Source of the DNA: JANLYC01 sp963815445
GTDB taxonomy: Bacteria; Actinomycetota; Actinomycetes; Propionibacteriales; Nocardioidaceae
DNA: 64,000 bases
Direction of reading: 5' to 3'
Assembly: GCA_963815445.1 (NCBI GenBank)
Contig: CAWFGV010000005.1
Location: 372,001-436,000, forward strand
Shown one piece after another: positions 9,583-17,240 of the stretch; within the stretch, counting starts at the first letter, position 1; every line of letters begins with the position of its first letter. A program made the position numbers and the translations under genes. The notes below the pieces were generated by a model that saw only the letters and a program-made list of their open reading frames with translations, had not been told where the DNA came from and did not search any database.

Positions 9583-9926
9583 CGTTTCGCCCCCCGGCGA
9601 ATCGGTCGAGGCGCCGCTGCGTCTCGAGATGACAACACCCGTGTGGTGTGGTAGAGAGATCAATCTCTCGCCCTATTTGTACACTGTTTGTCCTGCGCCG
9701 ACCCGGACATTCCCGAAGCCTGCCGAGCGTGATCGGGCCCTTACGCAGAGCCAACTGCCCTGTTCATCAGTCAGCGAGGCGGATGAGACGAGCTCGGGGG
9801 CCGCAAGGTGGCTGGTCTAGACTGGCGGTGCTCGAGCACGGCGTGGTGCTCCGGCCGGTCCGTCCACGACGTCGACGTCCTGCCGTTGAGATGACACGTA
9901 CGCCACAGACCGGAGGCAGCCTTCCC
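9583..9926. promoter_or_regulatory. Divergent control region between the SARP-type regulator and serA
   Basis: A 344-bp non-coding interval. Two inverted repeats stand out. GAGAGAT-CA-ATCTCTC at 9654-9669 is perfect (7-bp arms) and lies upstream of the regulator start. GTGCTCGAGCAC at 9828-9839 is a perfect 12-bp palindrome just downstream of TAGACT (9818-9823), a possible -10 box for serA, so it would lie in the initially transcribed region. GGAGG at 9912-9916 is the serA ribosome site. No protein-coding ORF is supported here. Confidence 0.4.
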
Positions 9927-11531
9927 GTGACCGACACCCGCGCCACTGAACGCCCCGTCGTCCTCATCGCCGAGGAGCTCAGCCCGGCCACCGTCGACGC
10001 CCTCGGGCCTGATTTCGAGATCCGGCACTGCAACGGCGCCGATCGAGCCGAGCTGATTCCCGCCATCGCGGACGTGGACGCGATTCTCGTCCGCAGTGCG
10101 ACCAAGGTCGACGCCGAGGCGCTCGCTGCGGCCCGCCGGCTCAAGGTGATCGCCCGAGCAGGCGTCGGACTCGACAACATCGACGTCAAGCAGGCCACCC
10201 AGTCCGGCGTCATGGTCGTGAACGCGCCGACGTCCAACATCGTGAGCGCGGCGGAGCTCGCCGTCGGCCTGCTCCTGTCGGCGGCCCGGCACATCGGTCC
10301 GGCAAGCGCAGCGCTGCGGCTCGGGGAGTGGAAGCGCAGCAAGTACACCGGCATCGAGCTGTATGAGAAGACCGTCGGCATCGTCGGCCTCGGCCGGATC
10401 GGTGTCCTGGTCGCGCAACGGCTCTCCGCGTTCGGTATGAAGGTGATCGCGTACGACCCGTACGTCCAGGCCGGGCGCGCGGCGCAGCTCGGCGTACGCC
10501 TCGTGACGCTCGACGACCTGCTCTCGCAGGCAGACTTCATCTCGGTCCACCTGCCCAAGACGCCCGAGACCGTAGGCCTGATCGGCGAGGAGCAGCTGGC
10601 CCGGTGCAAGCCGACCATGATCATCGTCAACGCTGCTCGCGGCGGCATCGTCGACGAGCACGCGCTGCATCTCGCCATCAAGGACGGCCGCATTGCGGGT
10701 GCTGGTCTCGACGTGTTCGCCACCGAGCCGTGTACCGACTCTCCGCTGTTCGAGTTCGAGAACGTCGTCGCGACGCCGCACCTCGGTGCGTCCACCGATG
10801 AGGCACAGGAGAAGGCGGGTATCGCCGTCGCTCAGTCCGTGCGACTGGCGCTCAGTGGCGAGCTCGTCCCGGACGCGGTCAACGTGCAAGGTGGCGTCAT
10901 CGCCGAGGACGTCCGGCCGGGGATTCCGCTGACCGAGAAGCTTGGCCGGATCTTCACCTCACTCGCCGGCGAGGTCGCCCAGCAGCTCGACGTCGAGGTA
11001 CGTGGGGAGATCACGCAGTACGACGTGAAGGTGCTCGAGCTCGCCGCCCTGAAGGGAGTCTTCTCTGACGTCGTCGAGGAGACGGTGTCGTTCGTCAACG
11101 CCCCGCTCCTCGCGGCCGAGCGCGGGCTGGCCGTCCGCCTCGTCACCGACCCCGAGAGCTCCGATCACCGCAACCTCGTCACCCTGCGCGGCACGTTGGC
11201 CGACGGCAGCCAAATATCGGTCTCCGGAACTCTCGTCGGCATCCACCATCGCGAGCGCCTCGTGGAGCTCAACGGGTACGACGTCGATCTCGAACCTACG
11301 GAGCACCTGGCCTTCTTCACCTACCAGGACCGCCCGGGGATGGTAGGCGCGGTAGGTCGAATCCTGGGCGACGCCGACATCAACATTGCCGGGATGCAGG
11401 TGGCTCGGGACCATCGCGGCGGCCATGCCCTGGTGGCGCTCACCGTCGACAGTGCAATCCCCTCGGTGGTCCTCGACGAGATCGCCACTGAGGTGCAGGC
11501 TGTCGTCGTCCGTGCCGTCGAGCTGTCCTGA
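9927..11531 (+). CDS. serA: D-3-phosphoglycerate dehydrogenase
   Basis: 534 residues from GTG 9927, chosen because GGAGG lies 10 nt upstream and the preceding in-frame sequence is not family-like. It oxidises 3-phosphoglycerate to 3-phosphohydroxypyruvate, the first step of serine synthesis, in the cytosol. The NAD-binding motif GIVGLGRIG is near residue 150, the catalytic Arg region NAARGGIVDE near 235 and the catalytic His region TPHLGAST near 285. An ASB domain and a C-terminal ACT domain (FFTYQDRPGMVGAVGRILG, about 455-530) give the long actinobacterial form, which serine can inhibit. It is convergent with the methyltransferase 6 bp downstream. Confidence 0.97.
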   Translation: MTDTRATERPVVLIAEELSPATVDALGPDFEIRHCNGADRAELIPAIADVDAILVRSATKVDAEALAAARRLKVIARAGVGLDNIDVKQATQSGVMVVNAPTSNIVSAAELAVGLLLSAARHIGPASAALRLGEWKRSKYTGIELYEKTVGIVGLGRIGVLVAQRLSAFGMKVIAYDPYVQAGRAAQLGVRLVTLDDLLSQADFISVHLPKTPETVGLIGEEQLARCKPTMIIVNAARGGIVDEHALHLAIKDGRIAGAGLDVFATEPCTDSPLFEFENVVATPHLGASTDEAQEKAGIAVAQSVRLALSGELVPDAVNVQGGVIAEDVRPGIPLTEKLGRIFTSLAGEVAQQLDVEVRGEITQYDVKVLELAALKGVFSDVVEETVSFVNAPLLAAERGLAVRLVTDPESSDHRNLVTLRGTLADGSQISVSGTLVGIHHRERLVELNGYDVDLEPTEHLAFFTYQDRPGMVGAVGRILGDADINIAGMQVARDHRGGHALVALTVDSAIPSVVLDEIATEVQAVVVRAVELS

Positions 11532-11537
11532 GGCAGG

Positions 11538-12104
11538 TCAGGTGCGGGCGGCGATGAGAACCGCCGAGTCCGGTGCCACCATGACCTCGACGGTCGTGAA
11601 TCGCTCGTCGAGGAACCACTGTTGACGCATCGTGTCGACCCGTCCCTCGTACATCGGCGGCCAGGTCTGGCACGGGGTGAAGTCGTCGAGCACGACGAGA
11701 CCGCCCGGTCCCAGCAGCTCGGCAACGGCATCGATCCCCGACTGTTTCGCGTCCCGGACGTCCAGGAACAGCAGCGAGAAGGGCGCATGGTCGCGCAGTG
11801 AACCCCAGTCACCGGTGATGACCTCGACGCGAGGGTCACCGGCGAACAGGTCGGTCACGGCCTCGGCGAGACTCGGGTCGAGCTCGGCGGTCACCACGTT
11901 GCTGCCGTCACGCGCGCCACTGGAGAGCCAGGCGGCTCCGACGCCGCAGCCGGTTCCGCACTCGCCGAGCTGCCCGGAACGCCCGGCCGCCAGCGCAGCC
12001 AGCAGCCGGCCGGTCTCCGAGCGGCTGGAGGTGACGAAGCCGCGTCGCCGCGACAGGTCGAGAGCCGCGGACACGATGGGCGGAAGGTCCACAGGCGCGG
12101 TCAC
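11538..12104 (-). CDS. Class I SAM-dependent methyltransferase (O-methyltransferase-like)
   Basis: About 188 residues from GTG 12104; an upstream in-frame TTG at 12170 is possible but lacks a good ribosome site. Motif I reads LGECGTGCGVGAAWL, the SAM-binding acidic residue lies in VTAELDPSLAEAV, and LLFLDVRDAKQ plus GGLVVLDDF resemble the later strands of caffeoyl-CoA/catechol O-methyltransferase-like enzymes. The substrate is unknown. It is commonly seen near serA/leuB in related genomes (recollection, not checked). It sits tail to tail with serA, and no shared pathway is evident. Confidence 0.8.
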   Translation of the reverse strand: MTAPVDLPPIVSAALDLSRRRGFVTSSRSETGRLLAALAAGRSGQLGECGTGCGVGAAWLSSGARDGSNVVTAELDPSLAEAVTDLFAGDPRVEVITGDWGSLRDHAPFSLLFLDVRDAKQSGIDAVAELLGPGGLVVLDDFTPCQTWPPMYEGRVDTMRQQWFLDERFTTVEVMVAPDSAVLIAART

Positions 12105-12226
12105 GTTCCTGAGTCTGTCACAGGCCTGATGGGACGCAGATTCGTGGAGAATCGTCGTCTCGAATGACAAGACGATCGTCCAAAACGCTGTCGCACGACG
12201 GGATCCATCCCTAGGGTGACTGCATC

Positions 12227-12274
12227 ATGCGGTTTTGCGTAGCCATCCTTAGCAGCCGCGGCGGGGCCTCTTAG
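12227..12274 (+). CDS. Putative 15-residue leader peptide (MRFCVAILSSRGGAS)
   Basis: A short ORF whose codons 5-8 read Val-Ala-Ile-Leu, three of them branched-chain residues, and whose stop codon lies in the loop of a strong hairpin (12256-12292). This is the arrangement of a regulatory leader peptide before branched-chain amino-acid genes. Actinobacterial leu/ilv genes are known to use such leaders. The weakness is distance: the next candidate ORF starts 233 bp downstream and leuB 432 bp downstream. No Shine-Dalgarno sequence is obvious. Confidence 0.4.
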   Translation: MRFCVAILSSRGGAS

Positions 12275-12292
12275 GCCAGCTCCTCGCCGCGG
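12256..12292 (+). promoter_or_regulatory. Nested hairpin overlapping the leader peptide stop
   Basis: The outer arms CCGCGGCG (12256-12263) and CGCCGCGG (12285-12292) pair perfectly over 8 bp. Inside them, GGCCT (12265-12269) and AGGCC (12273-12277) form a second 5-bp stem with loop CTT, and the leader stop TAG (12272-12274) straddles that loop and stem. There is no T-run, so this is not a plain intrinsic terminator. A translation-coupled structural switch is the better reading. Confidence 0.45.
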
Positions 12293-12506
12293 AGTTCAGG
12301 CGTTGGCCGACCGCGTTGCCCGAGGAACCGCACGATGCCGATCGCATTCGGTTTCCCGTTGATCCCATGAGTATGTCGAGTGCCTACCGCGCTCCAGCTC
12401 TGCATCACGACGCCGGTCGTCCAGCTTGGCTGCACCTCGCTGCGTGACACCGACAGCGCCCATTCCCAGCTGATCCCAGCTGACAGACCGAGAAGAAGTG
12501 TGACTG

Positions 12507-12662
12507 ATGTACGACATGTACCCCGAGTGGGGTCCAGCCCAGCACGACGTCGACTACCCCGCGAGCCAGGCCTACCCGGTCGATGCCGTCGGCCGGCCAC
12601 AGCCGGTCCAGGAGTCGATGGACCTACGCGATCACGGCGGAGAGCGTCCTGACGACAACTAG
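12507..12662 (+). CDS. Small hypothetical protein, 51 residues
   Basis: The ORF begins MYDMYPEWGPAQHDVDYP and ends DLRDHGGERPDDN. It is acidic, hydrophilic and Pro/Asp-rich, with no membrane segment or Cys pair, and is probably disordered. A purine-rich stretch (GAGAAGAAG) precedes the ATG. It lies 43 bp before leuB on the same strand and downstream of the leader/hairpin region. I do not recognise a family with certainty, though short proteins with similar MY-rich starts and GGE-PDD ends seem to occur in relatives. Coding status is plausible, not proven. Confidence 0.5.
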   Translation: MYDMYPEWGPAQHDVDYPASQAYPVDAVGRPQPVQESMDLRDHGGERPDDN

Positions 12663-12693
12663 CGGTCCTCAGCCCAGGTCGCGCCCAACGTTC

Positions 12694-12699
12694 TACGGT
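12694..12699 (+). promoter_or_regulatory. -10 box for a leaderless leuB transcript
   Basis: TACGGT is followed by six bases and then the leuB ATG at 12706. The TANNNT-6-ATG spacing matches actinobacterial leaderless promoters, where transcription begins at the start codon. The GGGGAC between box and ATG could instead act as a ribosome site. Confidence 0.45.
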
Positions 12700-12705
12700 G
12701 GGGAC

Positions 12706-13764
12706 ATGAGTCCTCCAATCCGACTCGCCGTGATCGGCGGCGACGGCATCGGACCTGAGGTGATCGCGGAGGCGGTCAAGGTCCTCGACGCCGTTGCCGC
12801 GATCGAGGACCTGGCCGTCGCACGGACCGAGTTCACCCTCGGGGCCGAGCACTGGAAGTCCACAGGTGAGGTGCTGCCCGACGGCGTCCTCGACGAGTTG
12901 CGGACGTTCGACGCGATCCTGCTCGGGGCGGTCGGCGGTCGGCCGGGCGACACCGAACTGCCGTCCGGGTTGCTCGAGCGCGGACTTCTCCTGCGACTGC
13001 GCTTCGAGCTCGACCACTACGTCAACCTGCGTCCCGCGCGCGTCTACCCGGGCGTACCGACACCACTGGCGAACCCCGGCGAGGTGGACTTCGTCGTGGT
13101 CCGAGAGGGGACCGAAGGCCCCTACGTAGGCAACGGTGGCCGGCTGCGCGCAGGTACGTCGGCAGAGGTGGCGACCGAGGTCAGCCTCAACACGGCATAC
13201 GGAGTCGAGCGGGTGGTGCGCGACGCGTTCGCCCGGGCACAGCGCCGACCGCGTCGAAAGTTGACCTGGGTGCACAAGACCAATGTGCTCGTGCACGCTG
13301 GCGGGCTGTGGAGCCGCGTGGTTGCGGAGGTGGCCGACGACTTCCCCGACGTCGCCGTCGACTACCTGCATGTCGACGCAGCAACGATCATGCTCACCGT
13401 CGACCCCGCCCGCTTCGACGTCATCGTGACCGACAACCTGTTCGGCGACATCCTGACCGACCTCGCGGCCGCGGTCACCGGAGGTATCGGCCTGGCCGCC
13501 AGCGGCAACATCAACCCCGCGGGTACGGCGCCCAGCATGTTCGAGCCCGTGCACGGATCCGCACCGGACATCGCCGGCCAACAGGTCGCGGATCCGACCG
13601 CGGCGATCCTCAGCACAGCACTGCTTCTCGACCACCTCGGCCACAGCAAGGCGGCCGCGCGCGTCGAGCAGGCCGTGTTCGATGACCTGACAGCCAACGC
13701 GGGAGCCAGCCGGCGGACGAGCGAGGTGGGGGACACCATTGCCTCCCGGCTCGCTCAGGGGTGA
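12706..13764 (+). CDS. leuB: 3-isopropylmalate dehydrogenase
   Basis: 352 residues, the family's usual length. It oxidises and decarboxylates 3-isopropylmalate with NAD to give 2-oxoisocaproate, the third step of leucine synthesis. Family marks are the N-terminal VIGGDGIGPEV, the REGTEGPYVGNGG loop, the metal/substrate segment DVIVTDNLFGDILTDLAAA, and the NAD-binding MFEPVHGSAPDIAGQ. It is followed by ilvE after a 14-bp gap that contains its own promoter-like box. The window holds no leuA. Confidence 0.97.
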   Translation: MSPPIRLAVIGGDGIGPEVIAEAVKVLDAVAAIEDLAVARTEFTLGAEHWKSTGEVLPDGVLDELRTFDAILLGAVGGRPGDTELPSGLLERGLLLRLRFELDHYVNLRPARVYPGVPTPLANPGEVDFVVVREGTEGPYVGNGGRLRAGTSAEVATEVSLNTAYGVERVVRDAFARAQRRPRRKLTWVHKTNVLVHAGGLWSRVVAEVADDFPDVAVDYLHVDAATIMLTVDPARFDVIVTDNLFGDILTDLAAAVTGGIGLAASGNINPAGTAPSMFEPVHGSAPDIAGQQVADPTAAILSTALLLDHLGHSKAAARVEQAVFDDLTANAGASRRTSEVGDTIASRLAQG

Positions 13765-13766
13765 AG

Positions 13767-13772
13767 TACGTT
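13767..13772 (+). promoter_or_regulatory. -10 box for a leaderless ilvE transcript
   Basis: TACGTT lies three bases after the leuB stop codon and six bases before the ilvE ATG at 13779. No ribosome site precedes that ATG, which favours leaderless initiation inside the leuB-ilvE gap, with or without read-through from leuB. Confidence 0.45.
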
Positions 13773-13778
13773 TAGCCC

Positions 13779-14861
13779 ATGACGTCGTCTCACATTGCGA
13801 TCCAGCGATCGAGCGCGCCTCTGGAAGCGCTGCGCCGGCAGGAGATCCTCGACCAGCCCGGTTTCGGTCTGCACTTCACCGACCACATGTTCGTGTCCGA
13901 GTGGACTCCCGACGACGGGTGGCACGACGCGACGGTCAGGCCCTACGGTCCTTTCAGCGTCGACCCGGCTAGCTCCGTGCTGCACTACGCACAAGAGATC
14001 TTCGAGGGCACCAAGGCCTACCGTCACGAGGACGGGTCGGTGTGGTCCTTCCGGCTGCAGGCCAACGCGGAGCGGTTCCAACGGTCAGCCCACCGCCTCG
14101 CGCTGCCCGAGCTTCCCGTGGACGACTTCGTCGCCGCCGTCGAGGCCCTGGTGAACACCGACGTCGACTGGGTGCCGTCGGGGGGTGAGAAGTCGCTCTA
14201 CATCCGGCCGTTCATGTTCGCCTCGGAGGTGTTCCTGGGCGTCCGGCCGTCCAAGCACGTCACGTTCGCGGTGATCGCGTCGCCGGCCGGACCGTACTTC
14301 TCCGGCGGCGTCAAGCCGGTGTCGATCTGGCTCAGCGAGGAGTTCAGCCGGGCCGCGCCGGGCGGCACCGGCGCGGCCAAGTGCGGTGGCAACTACGCGG
14401 CCAGCCTGCTCGCCCAGCAGGAGGCGATCGACAACGGTTGCGACCAGGTGGCCTTCCTCGATGCCGTCGAGCACCGCACGGTCGAGGAGCTCGGCGGCAT
14501 GAACCTCTTCTTCGTGTACGACGACGGGACCCTGGCGACTCCGGAGCTGTCCGGCTCGATTCTCGAAGGGGTCACGCGGTCATCGGTCATCGACCTCGCC
14601 GACGAGCTCGGTCACAAGGTCGACGAGCGCAAGGTCACGATCGACGAATGGCGCGACGGTGTTGCTGACGGCTCGATCACCGAGGTGTTCGCCTGCGGAA
14701 CCGCGGCTGTCATCACGCCGGTGGCCTCCCTCAAGTGGCGCGGCGGTCAGGTGTCCGCACAACGTGAACCCACGCTGGCCAACCAGATCCGGACGCGGCT
14801 GCTCGACGTCCAGTACGGACGGGCCGTGGACCAGTACGGCTGGATGCACCGCATTGTCTGA
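13779..14861 (+). CDS. ilvE: Branched-chain amino acid aminotransferase
   Basis: 360 residues, a fold-type IV PLP aminotransferase of the longer IlvE-II class. It transfers amino groups between glutamate and the 2-oxo acids of Leu, Ile and Val, the last step of all three pathways. The PLP-binding lysine is in GTGAAKCGGNYAASL (about Lys201); RPYGPFSVDP, HYAQEIFEGTKAY and LYIRPFMFA are family segments, and VEELGGMNLFFV carries the cofactor-phosphate region. It sits between leuB and cimA in a branched-chain amino-acid block. Confidence 0.97.
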   Translation: MTSSHIAIQRSSAPLEALRRQEILDQPGFGLHFTDHMFVSEWTPDDGWHDATVRPYGPFSVDPASSVLHYAQEIFEGTKAYRHEDGSVWSFRLQANAERFQRSAHRLALPELPVDDFVAAVEALVNTDVDWVPSGGEKSLYIRPFMFASEVFLGVRPSKHVTFAVIASPAGPYFSGGVKPVSIWLSEEFSRAAPGGTGAAKCGGNYAASLLAQQEAIDNGCDQVAFLDAVEHRTVEELGGMNLFFVYDDGTLATPELSGSILEGVTRSSVIDLADELGHKVDERKVTIDEWRDGVADGSITEVFACGTAAVITPVASLKWRGGQVSAQREPTLANQIRTRLLDVQYGRAVDQYGWMHRIV

Positions 14862-14941
14862 TGGCAGGCAGCCGCGGCCGGGTGTCCGTTTGTTGAGACG
14901 CAGTATCCCCATGCGGGCGGTTGGGGTGCCACACTGCAGCC

Positions 14942-14974
14942 ATGGCTGGCACGAGCTGGATTATCGGCCCCTAG
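14942..14974 (+). CDS. cimA leader peptide (MAGTSWIIGP)
   Basis: A ten-residue ORF with two consecutive isoleucine codons (ATT ATC). Its stop codon touches the left arm of the hairpin at 14973-14997, and an intrinsic terminator follows. Isoleucine is the end product of the pathway that citramalate synthase opens, so ribosome stalling at these codons would be the logical signal for attenuation control of cimA. Confidence 0.7.
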   Translation: MAGTSWIIGP

Positions 14975-14997
14975 CGCGACGAGTCCCTCGTCGCGCT
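14973..14997 (+). promoter_or_regulatory. Leader hairpin (attenuator stem 1:2) before cimA
   Basis: AGCGCGACGAG (14973-14983) and CTCGTCGCGCT (14987-14997) form a perfect 11-bp stem with a TCC loop, directly after the leader peptide and directly abutting the terminator. It is positioned to switch with the terminator depending on where the leader ribosome stands. Confidence 0.65.
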
Positions 14998-15030
14998 GAC
15001 CTCTCGTTCCCACGGGAGGTCTTTTTGTTT
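14998..15030 (+). terminator. Intrinsic terminator in the cimA leader
   Basis: GACCTCTCGT and ACGGGAGGTC pair over 10 bp (one T-G wobble) with loop TCCC, followed at once by TTTTTGTTT. It lies 24 nt before the cimA start, so it can only act as a conditional terminator within the cimA leader. Confidence 0.8.
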
Positions 15031-15053
15031 CCCGACCGCCCTAGGACACGGAC

Positions 15054-16667
15054 ATGGTTGCCACCGAGAGCGCTGAGGCCTCATCGGACCTGCAGGTCTA
15101 TGACACGACGCTGCGCGACGGGGCCCAGCAAGAAGGTCTGAATCTGTCCGTCGAGGACAAGCTACACATCGCGCGCCACCTCGACGACCTGGGCGTGGGC
15201 TTCATCGAGGGCGGCTGGCCCGGGGCCAATCCCAAGGACACCGAGTTCTTCCGGCGAGCCGGTCAGGAGCTGACGCTCGACAACGCCACGCTCGCCGCTT
15301 TCGGCGCGACCCGCCGGGTCGGAGTCGAGGCCGCTGCTGACCCGCTGGTGCGAGCCTTGAGCGAGTCGGGTGCCTCGGTGGTGACCCTTGTCGCCAAGAG
15401 CCACGACCGCCACGTCGAGCTTGCCCTGCGTACGACGCTCGACGAGAACCTCGCGATGGTGCGCGAGACCGTCGCCTTCCTGCGCAGTGGCGGCCAGCGG
15501 GTGTTTCTCGACGCCGAGCACTTCTTCGACGGCTACCGGGACAACCGGGCCTACGCGCTCGAGGTGCTCCTCGCGGCGGCCGAGGCGGGCGTGGAGGTGG
15601 TCGCCCTGTGCGACACGAACGGGGGCATGCTGCCGCCCGAGGTGGCCGACGTCGTGGGTGACGTGTTCGACCACGTCGGCAGGCACGGAACCCGCGTCGG
15701 CATCCACTGCCACAACGACACCGGCTGCGCCGTGGCCAACACACTGACCGCCGTCGCGGCCGGCGCCGCCCACGTCCAGGGCACCGTGAACGGCTACGGC
15801 GAACGCACCGGCAATGCCGACCTCATCTCGGTCGTCGCCAACCTCGAGCTCAAGCTCGGCCGATCGGTGTTGCCCAGCGGACGGCTGCGGGAGGCGAGCC
15901 GCATCGCACATGCGGTGGCGGAGGTCACGAACGTGACGCCTGCGTCGCGACAGCCGTACGTCGGGGTGTCAGCCTTCACGCACAAGGCGGGGCTGCATGC
16001 CAGCGCGATCCGGGTGGACCCGACGTTGTACCAGCACGCTGACCCGCAGTCGGTAGGCAACGACATGCGACTGCTCGTCTCGGAGATGGCCGGTCGGGCC
16101 TCGATCGAGCTGAAGGGTCGCGAGCTCGGTTTCGACCTGTCGGCCGAGCGCGACCTGGTCACGCGGATCACCGACCGTGTCAAGGTGATGGAGGCTGCCG
16201 GTCATACCTTCGAGGCGGCGGACGCGTCGTTCGAGCTGCTGCTCGTGGAGGAGGTCGAAGGAGCTCGACCGTCGTACTTCGAGGTCGAGTCGTGGCGGGT
16301 CATCACCGAGTCGTCGCCCGCCGACGAAGCCGTCTCGGAGGCCACCGTGAAGCTGCGCGCCGGCGGCGAGCGGATCGTCGTGACAGGAGAGGGCAACGGC
16401 CCGGTCAACGCGCTGGACGAGGCGCTGCGCCGGGCCATCGGCCAAGCCTTCCCCGAGGTGTCCAAGCTCGAGCTGATCGACTACAAGGTGCGGATCCTGG
16501 ACCAGGGACACGGCACCGACGCGGTGATCCGGGTGCTGATCGAAACAGCGGACGACACCGGTTCGTGGGTGACGGTGGGGGTCGGCCACAACATCGTCGA
16601 GGCGTCGTGGCGCGCCCTGGTGGATTCGGTGACGTACGGACTGCGGCGGGCAGGTGCTGCGCGCTGA
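15054..16667 (+). CDS. cimA: (R)-citramalate synthase
   Basis: 537 residues. It condenses pyruvate with acetyl-CoA to citramalate, opening a threonine-independent route to 2-oxobutyrate and isoleucine. The catalytic TIM-barrel motif YDTTLRDGAQQEG is near residue 15, the metal-binding motif GIHCHNDTGCAVANT near 220, and GTVNGYGERTGNADL follows. The C-terminal 130 residues form a LeuA-type allosteric dimer domain. Homocitrate/isopropylmalate synthase is the alternative; the length, the motif set and the isoleucine leader favour CimA. AGGA at 15043-15046 is the ribosome site. Expression is probably controlled by the attenuator at 14942-15030. Confidence 0.93.
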   Translation: MVATESAEASSDLQVYDTTLRDGAQQEGLNLSVEDKLHIARHLDDLGVGFIEGGWPGANPKDTEFFRRAGQELTLDNATLAAFGATRRVGVEAAADPLVRALSESGASVVTLVAKSHDRHVELALRTTLDENLAMVRETVAFLRSGGQRVFLDAEHFFDGYRDNRAYALEVLLAAAEAGVEVVALCDTNGGMLPPEVADVVGDVFDHVGRHGTRVGIHCHNDTGCAVANTLTAVAAGAAHVQGTVNGYGERTGNADLISVVANLELKLGRSVLPSGRLREASRIAHAVAEVTNVTPASRQPYVGVSAFTHKAGLHASAIRVDPTLYQHADPQSVGNDMRLLVSEMAGRASIELKGRELGFDLSAERDLVTRITDRVKVMEAAGHTFEAADASFELLLVEEVEGARPSYFEVESWRVITESSPADEAVSEATVKLRAGGERIVVTGEGNGPVNALDEALRRAIGQAFPEVSKLELIDYKVRILDQGHGTDAVIRVLIETADDTGSWVTVGVGHNIVEASWRALVDSVTYGLRRAGAAR

Positions 16668-16696
16668 GGGCACCGCCGCGCGGTACGCCGCTCAGG

Positions 16697-17188
16697 TCAC
16701 CCGGCTGCGGGTGCGAAGGGCGGCGGTCCGAGGATCTCGATCGCGCCGGTTTCCTGGGCGGCCCGTCCCACGCGACCGAAGTCGACCGGTCCCGTGGGGT
16801 CGGTCTGCTCGGTCGGGTCGCTGGCGTGACGGTAGAAGGCCTCGCCGCTGCCCGGTGTCTGGAAGCAGAGCATGCGCGCCCGTGCGGTGGTGACGAGGAA
16901 GGCGTGTGGGATGCCGCGGGGAATGACCGCGATGCCGCCTTCGGCGAGCGGAGTCTCGACGCCGTCGACCATGAGCCGGATCTCGCCTTCGAGCATGAAG
17001 AACGTCTCGTCGGCCTCGGGGTGGACGTGCAGGGGAGTGGCTTTGCCGCCCTCGAGCAGGTCCTCGAAGATCAGGAAGGCGCCGTTGCACTCGTGCGCGT
17101 GGGCCTTCCAGGTGTGAATCCCGCCGCCGAAGAACCAGCGTCGCTCGCCCTCGCCTGCTGCTCGCACCGTCGCCGTGGTCACGTCCAT
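16697..17188 (-). CDS. Cupin-domain protein
   Basis: 163 residues with a single conserved beta-barrel. Metal-binding cupin motif 1 reads TPLHVHPEADETFFMLEG (His, His, Glu) and motif 2 is PRGIPHAFLV with its His. The reaction is unknown; quercetin-dioxygenase-like cupins of this size bind a metal and small aromatics. It is divergent from a TetR-family regulator across 52 bp holding a perfect palindrome, so it is very likely the regulated target. Confidence 0.85.
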   Translation of the reverse strand: MDVTTATVRAAGEGERRWFFGGGIHTWKAHAHECNGAFLIFEDLLEGGKATPLHVHPEADETFFMLEGEIRLMVDGVETPLAEGGIAVIPRGIPHAFLVTTARARMLCFQTPGSGEAFYRHASDPTEQTDPTGPVDFGRVGRAAQETGAIEILGPPPFAPAAG

Positions 17189-17205
17189 GATGTCCTCGTC
17201 TCTTT

Positions 17206-17223
17206 ATGGGACTCGTGTCCCAT
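17206..17223. promoter_or_regulatory. Operator-like palindrome between cupin and TetR genes
   Basis: ATGGGAC-TCGT-GTCCCAT is a perfect 7-bp inverted repeat in the 52-bp divergent gap. TetR regulators usually bind such sites and repress both their own gene and the divergent one. The position overlaps where both promoters must lie. Confidence 0.65.
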
Positions 17224-17240
17224 GACGAAACTACGGTACC

